A stretch of DNA of 64,000 bases, from the NCBI GenBank assembly GCA_029339505.1, contig JAQISU010000132.1, positions 7,365,001 to 7,429,000 of the forward strand, written 5' to 3'. Made by a program: the position numbers and the translations under genes. Origin of the DNA: Unio delphinus. Lineage: Eukaryota > Mollusca > Bivalvia > Unionida > Unionidae. This document shows, piece after piece, positions 21,762-30,645 of this stretch (its first letter is position 1; each line of letters starts with the position of its first letter). A model generated the notes under the pieces. The model had not been told where the DNA came from, did not search any database, and worked only from the letters and a program-made list of their open reading frames with translations.

Positions 21762-22410
21762 CGATACGATATCGTGTCCGAGGATCAGATAAATTTATTG
21801 TTATAAATCTATGCGGGGTTGACTGAGCGTTACTAAAGAAATTTCTAAATTGATTGAAGTCCATATCGGAACACCATGTCTGCCAAATATTTCGTAACGT
21901 ATGTGTATCAACGCCGTTAAACACAGCAAGAATATTACAGTTATCTCTGATCACTTTTGGAATCTGAGTGTAGCGTTGAGTGACATATATCACGTTGGTG
22001 TTTTTATGCCTGCCCCGGGAAAATATTCTAGCTGGGTTTTTTTGATTGTCTAACATCACATCGTCGTATACGACTAAATTGTTAATGCTACCATCAAGGT
22101 CATCCATGGATGGTGCCTCGTTAATATCAGTTATAAAATCAATGGCGTTCTCACCCTTAATTTCTGATGCATTCTCGTTAAAATCCTTTAACACTTCATA
22201 GCATCGTTGATCATCTACGCTAGGAGCAACTAAGTACAACTTATCCCACTTCATCCATCTCACTATTAAATTGAGCAACAATTGCGTCTTGCCGGATTCA
22301 GATGGCCCGATTATAATTGCGCGGATAGAGTTTGGTAGCGCTGCATGATGCTTAACTGGTTCTCTTGTTTTAGTCGCTGAAAAATCAATTATATTAATAT
22401 CTCTATACAT
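21739..22410 (-). CDS. FtsK/HerA-like packaging ATPase, E2, intact
   Basis: A 223-residue protein in one open frame. Walker A is GPSESGKT, keeping the Gly and Lys-Thr of GxxxxGKT. Walker B is VVYDD, and YVTQRYTQIPKVIRDN is identical to E1. The family drives DNA packaging in Polinton-like viruses, PRD1-like phages and giant viruses. The stop codon and last residues (LDQIFG) fall inside the left terminal repeat. The start is five bases from the divergent zinc-ribbon gene. It is open in both E1 and E2 while neighbouring E2 genes are broken. Confidence 0.92.
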   Translation of the reverse strand: MYRDINIIDFSATKTREPVKHHAALPNSIRAIIIGPSESGKTQLLLNLIVRWMKWDKLYLVAPSVDDQRCYEVLKDFNENASEIKGENAIDFITDINEAPSMDDLDGSINNLVVYDDVMLDNQKNPARIFSRGRHKNTNVIYVTQRYTQIPKVIRDNCNILAVFNGVDTHTLRNIWQTWCSDMDFNQFRNFFSNAQSTPHRFITINLSDPRTRYRIGLDQIFG

Positions 22411-22415
22411 AAATT

Positions 22416-22694
22416 ATGGATCTATATTGTGTGAAGTGCAAAACGCGTACTAACACAAATGATGTGACGACGATTACAACTAAAAATAACATATCAGCAC
22501 TTACTGGTAGGTGTGCAACATGTGGTATAAAAGAGTTTAGATTTGTTTCTATGAAATCCGGAGATGTTTTTAAAAAAAACGAGGAGGTGATATCGCAGCC
22601 AAATTGGCAAAGCTCCCTGAAACCCCATGGGCAAAGTACCCCGGAGAAAAGCACCTTCCAGGATATAGCTACTGTGGCCCCGGAACACGATTAG
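22416..22694 (+). CDS. Small zinc-ribbon protein (DUF5679-like), zero frame, E2
   Basis: Starts MDLYCVKCKTRTNTND with Cys pairs CVKC and CATC and a KEFRFV ending, matching the E1 copy. The DUF5679-like domain ends near residue 45. After the Lys run at 22572-22580 the zero frame continues without homology to TGA-type termination at 22694, longer than in E1, where it stops after eight codons. This suggests the zero-frame tail is unconstrained and that the -1 frame into phospholipase A2 is the functional continuation. Confidence 0.72.
   Translation: MDLYCVKCKTRTNTNDVTTITTKNNISALTGRCATCGIKEFRFVSMKSGDVFKKNEEVISQPNWQSSLKPHGQSTPEKSTFQDIATVAPEHD
22574..22580 (+). promoter_or_regulatory. Candidate -1 frameshift heptamer (zinc ribbon to PLA2, E2)
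   Basis: A AAA AAC in zero-frame phase (AAA 22575-22577, AAC 22578-22580). The -1 frame is closed by TAA at 22571-22573 just upstream and has no ATG before the phospholipase domain. The following GAGGAGGTGATATCGCAGCC is conserved in both frames between E1 and E2. Confidence 0.5.
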
Positions 22695-22939
22695 ATATCA
22701 GACTTGATGATCAAAATCAGCCCCGACCCGGCGAGTATCCGATAAACGCGATTGATAAGGCGTGTCATGCTCATGATGTCGCATATAAAAGCAGCAATCT
22801 GCAAAACAGGCATCTCGCGGATGTGAAATTAATTCATGCGTTAAATACTATTCCTGACAAATATTTCAAAGAAAAATTGGCTTCGTGGATGGTAAAATCA
22901 GCTATGAAAGGCAAATTGATGATGGGCCCTGGTAATTAA
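22580..22939 (+). CDS. Parvovirus-like phospholipase A2 domain, -1 frame (E2)
   Basis: About 119 residues ending at TAA 22937-22939. The calcium loop is YCGPGT and the catalytic helix has DKACHAHDVAY with the His-Asp pair, followed by an amphipathic basic tail. It matches E1 closely. The first in-frame initiator-like codon near the domain start is TTG, so independent initiation is doubtful and translation by frameshift from the zinc ribbon is favoured. The frame is intact, unlike most E2 genes. Related domains in parvovirus capsids modify host membranes; the role here is not demonstrated. Confidence 0.85.
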   Translation, partial: RGGDIAAKLAKLPETPWAKYPGEKHLPGYSYCGPGTRLDIRLDDQNQPRPGEYPINAIDKACHAHDVAYKSSNLQNRHLADVKLIHALNTIPDKYFKEKLASWMVKSAMKGKLMMGPGN

Positions 22940-22943
22940 TAAT

Positions 22944-23881
22944 ATGGAATCTATTTATTATTCTCCGAGGGGATACTGGAGAGGTAACGCTGCAATTAAT
23001 AAACTCGCCAACGCCGCAAAAGTGAAAAAGGCCACTGCGGCTAATTGGTTATCCAAACAGGCTATATGGCAAATTTATCTACCACGTCCTAAACAAATCA
23101 ATTTCTCGCATTTTGATGTTACCGGCCCCAATGAAGTTCATCAAGCTGATTTATTGTTTTTACCACATGACAACGGTTACAAATACGCGCTAACCGTAGT
23201 TGACGTTGCGAGTCGATACAAACAAGCAGAACCGCTAAAAACAAAACCATCACCTGAAGTTGCTTCTGCATTTGAAAAGATTTATCGACGAGGCCCTCTA
23301 CGCTGGCCAAATCTATTACAAGTTGATCCTGGCAAGGAATTTCAGGGTGTGGTTGCATCTACAATGAACATCACAATGTCACCATCAGACGGGGGCATAC
23401 TGCGTTACATCGCGATCAGGCAATTGTAGAACGATTTAATCGGACTCTTGCTGAGCGGTTATTTGGATATCAATACGCAAAAGATTTCATCCAAGAAAAG
23501 CGATCCCGTGAATGGGTCAAAAGGTTACCAGGGGTAGTTGCAGCGCTAAATAACGAGATTACCAGAGCAATCAATATGAAACCTAACACAGCAATAAAAA
23601 AAGTATATACCACAACCACAACGGGATAGCGTTTCTCAGCCAATTCTCAGCAATGTCACCGTGAGATATTTATATGAACCAGGAGAACTCGAAGGTGGTA
23701 AAAAAGAGCTACTGATCCTATTTAGAGTGTCACTACGCATAGCATATCTACTATAACACGATCAACTGGTAGACCTCCAATCTATAAATTGGATTCAACT
23801 GCCCCTCAGCGGGGTTTTACACGCGAACAATTACAAGTGGTTCCTGATGATACTCAATTGCCGCCGCATGGTCTTAACTAG
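22944..23881 (+). pseudogene. rve integrase, E2, broken by frameshifts
   Basis: Starts MESIYYSPRGYWRG four bases after the phospholipase stop. The first part has HQADLLFL and LLQVDPGKEFQG, containing the first two catalytic Asp residues. The frame is lost near 23365-23380, in the segment equivalent to the E1 MKNHNVTIRR region. Downstream, in another frame, are the AIVERFNRTLAERLFGYQYA segment with the catalytic Glu and the C-terminal tail to TAG at 23879-23881, with a further frame loss near 23610-23640 and an in-frame stop near 23724. It is homologous over its full length to the intact E1 integrase. Confidence 0.9.
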
Positions 23882-24094
23882 CGCCGTTGCTTCTCTTGCA
23901 CTCAAGACAAGTCAACATCACATTGTTTCTGACATGACCGAGACTGTTTTTTTTTTATCTACGGTAAATTGGCGAGGATCTTTATCCGAATACTGCCAAC
24001 GCATTATACAACTGCAACTCGCGCAGTGATTATTTTGTTGTTGCTTCAGCGTAATTATTAATTCAGCATCAATATCAAATTCTCGTTGTTTTTT
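23874..24094 (-). pseudogene. HNH-like zinc domain, -1 frame of the helicase (E2)
   Basis: Read after the A-run at 24089-24098, this gives the same CASC...CLEC zinc pattern as E1, with HVRNNVMLTCLEC conserved. A second A10 run near 23947-23956 breaks the frame within the domain. The stop (23874-23876) overlaps the convergent integrase stop by a few bases, exactly as in E1. The domain is likely the C-terminus of the polymerase-helicase protein. Confidence 0.6.
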
Positions 24095-25120
24095 TTTTGT
24101 CTTGAAGTTTGCAACCGGAGAGTTTTTTTATTAATGATGCTAACATCAATATCATTTATTGTGGTGTCATCATCGAAAACAATTCTTCGAAGCTGATTTA
24201 TTCGCCGTACTCTAGACACTGCAATATAGACTAAATTTGACCACTCAATGCGATTATCGACTATTCAAACAATTATATCCGCGATGGTTAATCCCTGCGA
24301 GAAATGTATCGTCGTTACATAACCCAGTGTCCATGGCGATTTATTAGCACGCAATGCGCCTTCGACAACACTGATATCAACCAGCACAATATCATTTAAT
24401 TCTAGTGTTTGTCTTTCGCGCTTTCCTGGAATTTCAACTTCAATATTCTGTCGCCGTGTGTCAGCGGGTCTATAACACAATAGAACTTTTATCAGGGGAT
24501 ATTTTTCTTTGTGAAGCTCAAGCAACTTTTTCTGAAGTGTATCTCTGACTACCTTTCTGCTAGCAACTACAAAATCATTTGGTCTCCATGTGTTATAAAA
24601 TTACTGCATTGGAGTTTCAGAAATTATTTCTCTGATTATTTCACATTGGATTCTATCCGGTTGTAATCTAATTAATTTTTTAACCTCACTTAATTGTTCA
24701 TCCAGTGCCCTATAATCGCTATCAATTTCTTCATAATAATCGACGAATTCTTTCAGCCACTTATGTGGACCCGCGCCGACAAATGGTGGTGGCTGTCCAT
24801 GATCTCCGCACATTATCACGGTCGTGTTTTTTGTCAGCAGCCAATCCAAGAACACCTTTAATATTTCTGTTGATACTGTGCATACTTCATCCCAAATTAT
24901 AACCTCGGGGATGAATTTTTCTCCCATTCGTTCAGGTGTCCATTTGTCACCACTGCATCTGAAAAAAAACTATCATACGTACACGCGGAAACGCCTCGTT
25001 GTTTTATCTCTCTGGCTAATCTATGTGTTGGCGTGAGCACAATCATGTTTATGCGTCCTCGATATAACTCGATTGCACGCGTTGTTTTTCCTGACCCGCC
25101 ACAGCCGTTTAAATAAACTG
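24048..25120 (-). pseudogene. Superfamily 1 helicase part of the polymerase-helicase gene, E2
   Basis: Walker A is NGCGGSGKTTRA near 25100. Motif Ia-like residues are VLTPTHRLA. Walker B is VIIWDEVC near 24895, motif III is MCGDHGQPPPF near 24810, and the motif V-like segment is TTIHFSQGLT near 24290. Motif VI (VYIAVSRV) lies beyond a TGA at 24265. An in-frame TAA at 24601-24603 and a -1 break at a T8 run near 24968 further disrupt it. It belongs to the viral/Pif1-RecD-like SF1 group and would unwind DNA for replication. It follows the polymerase palm with no intervening start, so the two are one gene. Confidence 0.85.
24088..24094 (-). promoter_or_regulatory. Candidate -1 frameshift heptamer (helicase to HNH, E2)
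   Basis: On the minus strand, A AAA AAC is in phase with the helicase codons inside an A10 run. The zero frame stops after NNENLILMLN, as in E1. Upstream indels between E1 and E2 sum to +3, so the phasing of the heptamer is preserved despite sequence change. Confidence 0.5.
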
Positions 25121-27001
25121 TTTTATATCTACAAATTGGATCTGATATCGGTGGTGCATTAGAACGTTCTAATAAATTATCACTGCGTAAGTAATTACTT
25201 TTAATTTCAACATCTGCTGATTCAGAATAATCACGCAGCATTTCTTTTTTAATTCTCCATGACCCCCAGCTTTCATCCGAATTAGTGAATTCAGCAACTG
25301 CGCAACTGTACTTGCTGTTAATGTAAAATGAATCAACGGCAACTCTAACCGCAGTGTCAGGAAATCTATTTATCATTGAAAATAAATTAATACAAGCATA
25401 ATCCAGCATCGACGACCTCAAATGTGTATACGGGGATCTGTAACCGTCGCTATAAGTAACAACCGTACCCAATTTTGTTCCATCGGACAGAAAAGCGTCT
25501 TTACGATCCACATATATGTTTTTGGATACTGCATCCGCGATTACAAAGTCGTATTCGGTGTTATCCATAATCAGCTGTGAACAATATCTTTTATAGTCAC
25601 ATTTTTCCCTCCCTGAGTGAATTTTCCGATTATTCTTCTGCCGAGATCTTTTGCCTCGATGTTTCGTTGATTAAATACCCGTTTGGACCACTCAATGATA
25701 TATTTTTCGTTGGCATCAATATGTTTTCTGGATTCCTCTATTATACTATCAAGACGTTCCGGTGTTGGCAACCAGACTTTGGTTTGTTTCCGATATGATA
25801 TAATTGCTTTACTGACCGTCAGCGAAATTAACATTTTTGTATCAATCATGAATCGTAATAGCGCTATTGGCAGCCACTTCTTTTCAGATAATTGCAACAC
25901 GAGTCATTTCATGTACGGGTTGTCCAAATCGTTTAAAATACTCAGTACACTCTCCATAACCAAGAAAACTCGCTGGATAACAAGCAACCATATCAACTGA
26001 AATGATATTATCATGGTCGTATTTTTGATTCCATAAACCGCCATGATTAAATTCTAAACATCTAGCCTCAATGTCTGGCAAGAATTCTACGCGCGTTGGT
26101 TTCCATGCGTTTTTGATTCTTGCAAAATGAGCTGCAACCGACGGGTTTGTAAAACAGTTTGTCAATAATTGTTCATCATCGTTGATGATTTCATCGGTGC
26201 CTTCGCCACACGCCGTTAAAAACCCACTAGCTTTTTTTTCATTTTGTTGTGAAATGCTTCAGTGTGGTATAATTCACCGTTTGGTCGTACAAACTGATCA
26301 AACGTATCCATGTCGTTTTCAGTGCTGCGAAGTAACCACACCGACACGGGGTCGTTTTTACTCAAATGCGCAATAGCATCGAATAGTTTCTCTTCAACGA
26401 GAAATCCATCCCTGGAGAATTCTTCTCGTAAGAATTCGTCGGGTATATACTTTATTGTTCTGTTTCGTGGAAATATTGTGACCGCGGACGTCCACGCGTG
26501 TTCGTTATGATCAATAATTTTAATTGATTCGTATAAAACGTCTCCGGTTATCGTCATAACGGTTATTGGAAATCTCTGTGACGTTTCTAATTTTGCTATA
26601 TCGCTCATAGTTGCTCCGTGGTTTTTCACCGTTAACTCCCATTGAGCTATTTTGCTACGCCGTAGATCGGTAAGTTTGTTCCCTCGGGATGCATTTGTAA
26701 AATGTTCTGTTATTCGTGCTGCTACACAATTGAGTGGCAAAGCCACTGACGACGAAGTCGCCGGCGACGACTGTTTCATTGGTTTAAGTTTTCTTATATC
26801 AAGTTTTTCATTTAACGGATATATCCCATACACAACTGTTGTTTCAGGATATGCTCGTTCATAGTATGGTTTGTCAATTCCAGTTAACAAACCCGGCTTA
26901 GAATCACGGCTAACAACGACTGTTTTCTTGTCTTTTAGAATCGGTTCAAATTTGTCTCGTATAATCCAACCGCCTGATTCTACACGGATAATGAATTTCA
27001 C
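25120..27001 (-). pseudogene. B-family DNA polymerase part of the polymerase-helicase gene, E2
   Basis: Five minus-strand pieces align in order. The N-terminal piece (26216-27001) begins at GTG with no ATG nearby. Motif A is SVDMVACYPASF near 25995, like the DxxxLYPS motif of protein-primed polymerases. A motif B-like GRRIIGKFTQGG lies near 25640. The motif C candidate is VAVDSFYI near 25335, in which the first Asp of the usual DTDS is Ala. Breaks occur at an A8 run near 26226 (in-phase A AAA AAG), near 25886 and near 25572. It would replicate the element genome. The polymerase assignment is firm; the motif C assignment is less so. Confidence 0.82.
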
Positions 27002-27009
27002 TCTAAAAA

Positions 27010-27270
27010 TTACTTTTTGTTGCCAAGTTGTGATAACATCAACGCTGCGTTGCTGTCGTTTATGGTGGCATCAACAACGCCATCAATTCGAAATGTTGAC
27101 CAGCTATGAGATGCACCGTCGTGATTGAATTCATTAATACAATCGCGTATTTTATGTATCCGGGCTCTATCAGTTATTGCCCGTTTTGGCACATCTTTTA
27201 GGGTTCTATCGAGATTAAATTTAACGTTTTTGAAAGGCTTAATTGCTGATAATCTCTCGAACTCCTCCAT
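27010..27270 (-). CDS. Small conserved-position protein upstream of polymerase, E2
   Basis: Eighty-six residues from the ATG at 27270 (MEEFERLSAIKPFKN); an ATG further upstream at 27321 adds a hydrophobic leader encoded by AT-rich sequence and is less likely. It is charged and probably helical, with FRIDGVVDATINDSNAAL near its end. No family recognised. It stops nine bases before the polymerase reading begins and a decayed relative may exist in E3 at about 39300-39500. It could also be the original N-terminus of the polymerase. Confidence 0.5.
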   Translation of the reverse strand: MEEFERLSAIKPFKNVKFNLDRTLKDVPKRAITDRARIHKIRDCINEFNHDGASHSWSTFRIDGVVDATINDSNAALMLSQLGNKK

Positions 27271-27312
27271 GTTATAATTAAAACAAGTATTTAAATAGAA
27301 AAATATAGTATA

Positions 27313-27648
27313 ATGAATCACTGTAAGTGGCTAATGATTGGATCAACAACTCCATGTAACAAATCATGCAGAAGCGAATTCTGTGGGTATCATTTACAAA
27401 GCGTTCGCAACGGTTCCTTTGGCCCCCTTCCGTGATTCCGATGTGGGGTGGGGGTAAGAGGAAAGTCGCAGTTGTGTCTCACTTGTGGCGGCAAACGATA
27501 CATAGAACTAAAACGCTATTATGACAAACGAATAAAAAATGCAGGCATTGATGCAACTGATGACTCCGTCAGCGACAAAATCATAAAGACCCCTCAAGAT
27601 TATATACAGAGACTTATAATTAAAGCAAATAATAAATTAGACAAATAG
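27313..27648 (+). pseudogene. Two-part zinc-finger protein with in-frame TGA, E2
   Basis: Divergent from the minus-strand replication genes. Residues 1-40 contain Cys4, Cys15, Cys19, Cys24 and His27, a compact viral-type knuckle. At codon 41 (27433-27435) there is a TGA, then the same frame continues with Cys44, Cys55 and Cys58 and a basic C-terminus to TAG at 27648. The TGA sits three residues before Cys44, exactly where a CxxC partner is expected, so a Cys codon probably mutated to TGA; recoding is a remote alternative. Function unknown; nucleic-acid binding is inferred. Confidence 0.6.
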
Positions 27649-28874
27649 TATTATTATACAAATGAGCAAAGATTTCAGACCTCACCCACAGGTTATATTT
27701 TTCATATATCAAGGGAGATAACTCCTTATGGATAAGTCCTTATGGATAAGTCCGCCGCCACTCATAACACTCCACTTACTAAGTCCCCTTGTATTATGAC
27801 GTCAAAGGAATTTGTGTCGTCTGCTACACCAGTAGAGAGAGGTATAATTAACATAGGCGCGCACACGTGACTGTAATGGAGTATAATACACAAGTTTCGG
27901 TAAGAGTTGTATTTATCAACTTTTAACACATTTCTAAATCTTTTTATTGTCGCTTGGCTAAAACTGCATCATTTAAACAGTTGTATTTATTTAAACCCTT
28001 ATAGACCATCTACATTCAGCTATTATACACTTTTAGTACAGACGTTCTTTATAATCTAACGCGCTACCTATGCTCGCTCAGCCGGAACGAGCATGAAACA
28101 CTAGTGTTTCCCATTCATTGAAGTAGGTGGCCGTGGTTAAAATTCCTCTGTATACAGCTCTTTGTGATCTAATCGATAATACATTTTGTCTAGAGAATTA
28201 GAACAGGGAAAATACACGCTGTTATCTAACAACTGTATTATTTTGTTTAGTGTTTTATTTAAATATTTTGTCTCATTTAAATGTTGTAAAACAGCAATAA
28301 TAAGTAATTAAAGGAAATAAAAAAATACACCCGTGAATCAACGCTGCTGTCTTAGTCACCTTATATATGTTATGACTCGTAATAAGCTTGGGGCTTTCGA
28401 AAGCCAAATCCGACCAATCAAAACTAACTAACGCCATTAACACTGGCGTGTGGTTGTCTTTTGTCAATCATGCAACCGGGTTAATTTAATTGGGTTGCTT
28501 TTGATTGGTTGGATTTGTCGTAGAAAATCCGCCCCGTCGTTTCACGTTTGTGCTGTATTTGTGCCGTCTCACATCATTACATCACAAATTCCATCATCGT
28601 TTCATTGAATAATACCATCCTTAATTAAGTATATGTTATGCCTAAAATCTGCCGCAACATTCGAGTGGAGATATATACGGCATTGTACCGTCCATTAATT
28701 AAGTTAATTAAGTATATGTTGTGATGTCCCCAAGCATATCTTCTGGGCGGTTTAAGATGATGTTTGTCACCTTAGGCCTCCCTTTCGGAGATGTATGCTC
28801 CATAAAACAAAACGGGTCAAAAACGACCCCCAATATTTTTTTAATAATTAGAGGTAAAATGTATCATATAAATA
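27649..28874. other. 1.2-kb non-coding gap between the replication and virion halves of E2
   Basis: No convincing gene. It holds a GGGAGATAACTCC motif near 27714, the tandem TTATGGATAAGTCC twice (27727-27754), and TTAATTAAGTATATGTT at about 28620 and again at about 28703, flanking an 83-bp interval. It may include a later insertion or be an origin or regulatory region. Confidence 0.5.
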
Positions 28875-29231
28875 ATGGAAATCAAAGATGTAAATTCTAT
28901 AATTGTTGAAATTTCAGATTTGAGGAATCGAGGGATAGTATTATCTAAAGATCTCGACTGCGACAGGATTATCTCGGAATATGAAGATATTGAGTATCAG
29001 TTTAGTAAGGGTCGTTATGTTTTACCTAAGATGTACAGGCTCGTGAAAGGAATTCAAAAGTAAATCAATGCTTGTTTGTACGGTAACGACATTAATGCAT
29101 TTATAGCGCTATTTAGCACCGTTGAAGCAATACGTCAAAAGCTCGGCCAAGAGTATCAAAAACGAGCTGAAATTAGTTCTAAGGTTCGTAATCTTAGAAA
29201 AATATTAAACGAGGAAAAGCCAGTAACCTAA
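28875..29231 (+). pseudogene. Helical protein with one in-frame TAA, E2
   Basis: Starts MEIKDVNSIIVEISDL, reads 62 residues to TAA at 29061-29063, then stays open in the same frame for 55 more residues (INACLYGNDINAFIALFSTV ... ) to TAA at 29229-29231. Both halves are charged and predicted helical, so one gene with a single nonsense change is likely. Family not recognised. Confidence 0.5.
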
Positions 29232-29310
29232 CCACGTGAGTACTATAAAAAATAGGTTTTCAGTAAATTTTTCAGTAAAAAATTATTTTTTTTAGCGTTT
29301 TTTGTAACAC

Positions 29311-29589
29311 TCACATAGGATTTTCTCCTGAAAGAATACTCAGCAGTTTGGGCTTGCTCATGCAGTTATGTGCGTACTGGATGATCTGGTTGTGGTAGCA
29401 AGTAATCACCGCAACGCCTCCATTTTCCCGTAGTTGTTGTTGTTGCCGCGTCGTTAACAAAAATCGTTCATCGCCGTTCTCAGATATTACAATTTTTAAA
29501 CCCCCAGCGATGTTGTTTCTGAAACACTCGCGGATAGCGTCGTACAGTTTAACCTTGTCCGAGATAGATACGTTAGCTTGATGGTACAT
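29311..29589 (-). CDS. Hypothetical protein, minus strand, E2
   Basis: Ninety-two residues, MYHQANVSISDKVKLYDA to SILSGENPM. It contains a mixed alpha/beta pattern with VKLYDAIRECF, GGLKIVISENG and VAVITCYHNQIIQYAH. It lies opposite in strand to its neighbours, in the gap between two plus-strand genes. The open frame and clean ATG suggest a real element gene; no family recognised. Confidence 0.45.
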   Translation of the reverse strand: MYHQANVSISDKVKLYDAIRECFRNNIAGGLKIVISENGDERFLLTTRQQQQLRENGGVAVITCYHNQIIQYAHNCMSKPKLLSILSGENPM

Positions 29590-29654
29590 TATTTAATAAC
29601 TCAGCTTTTAATTGTGATAGTTTCACATTTGAAAACTCAGTTCACAAACAATAT

Positions 29655-30611
29655 ATGGTAGGTGAATCGCTTACAACTAAATTAGCCCGAGAGCGGCTAG
29701 CAGCAATTAAAAAGTTTTTACCTGTTCGAGACAGACTTCGCGAGAAACTTCAACAACGACAACAAATGCAAACTGACTTTTCTGTGTCAAGAGAACAACT
29801 GTTTACTCTGATAACAAGTGCCAAAAATGTGAAAAAGTTAACTGAAGCAGCGATATACGGAGATATTCCTGAAAAGGAACGAGCAAAGAAGGCGCCGGGA
29901 TACAACAGCTATCCAGTGATATAAAAACTCAACGAGAAATTGAAGAACTCGAATAAGAACAACATGGTGCAGCTGGAGGAAAGGACTATTCACCTGAGAA
30001 TATATTTACAGTCGCAGAATTAAATGAAATTAGAAGAAACCATACGGATTCCGAATTAGCTGATTTTCCTATAGACAATTTTCCAAAGGGTAAAAGAGAG
30101 AATTTATTAAAAGACGAGTTTAAAGATTTTATAAGATCCAAAAAGGATTGGGCATCAAAAATATATTTAGTGAAACGCGGCTGGAATAGAATCTCGGCGT
30201 CGCAGCACCCTGGTTATGATGACTTTCTAGCTGCGGTTAAAGGCGGTCCACAACCAACACGTTATACGGAGGATTCAATCCCGGAACAAATAGACATAAG
30301 AGCAGAAGCCGGTTCTAAGAAAACAAGCGGAAAAGGATATTCAATTAAAAATCCGAAAGATTTCAAAGCAAACCGTGACATGCCCTGGTAACATCCTCAG
30401 TGATATATCACGGTTGGAAGTACTTATGGGTGGAAAACGAGCCGGAAACAACTCCGTCGAGATAATTAATGAAGCAGCTGATATCTGTAGACGATTATTT
30501 GCCGGCGGTATCATGGGCATTGGTGTAAATCGAGAACTCATTGCTGAATTAGTTGAAAATCACATAGACGCTCATGGTTATGATGAAAATCCTATGGATC
30601 TTAGCGATTGA
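29655..30611 (+). pseudogene. Broken virion-region gene of unknown function, E2
   Basis: Three frames line up head to tail. The first (29655-29924) is helical and basic (KLARERLAAIKKFLPVRDRL). A second, with a frame change near 29895 and a TAA near 29954, contains ELADFPIDNFPKGKREN, KDWASKIYLVKRGWN and YTEDSIPEQIDIRAEAGSKK to 30391. A third (from about 30376) contains LMGGKRAGNNSVEIINEA and a C-terminal helical region to TGA at 30611. The last part resembles a recurring gene of Polinton-like elements in invertebrates by my recollection; the function is not known to me. It probably represents one ancestral gene, but two adjacent genes are possible. Confidence 0.5.
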
Positions 30612-30645
30612 TCACTAATTGAAAAACTACTAGTTTTATAACAAG

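Noticed and set aside
25571..25575. Frame change near 25572 as programmed frameshifting
   Set aside because: No slippery heptamer at the junction; treated as an indel.
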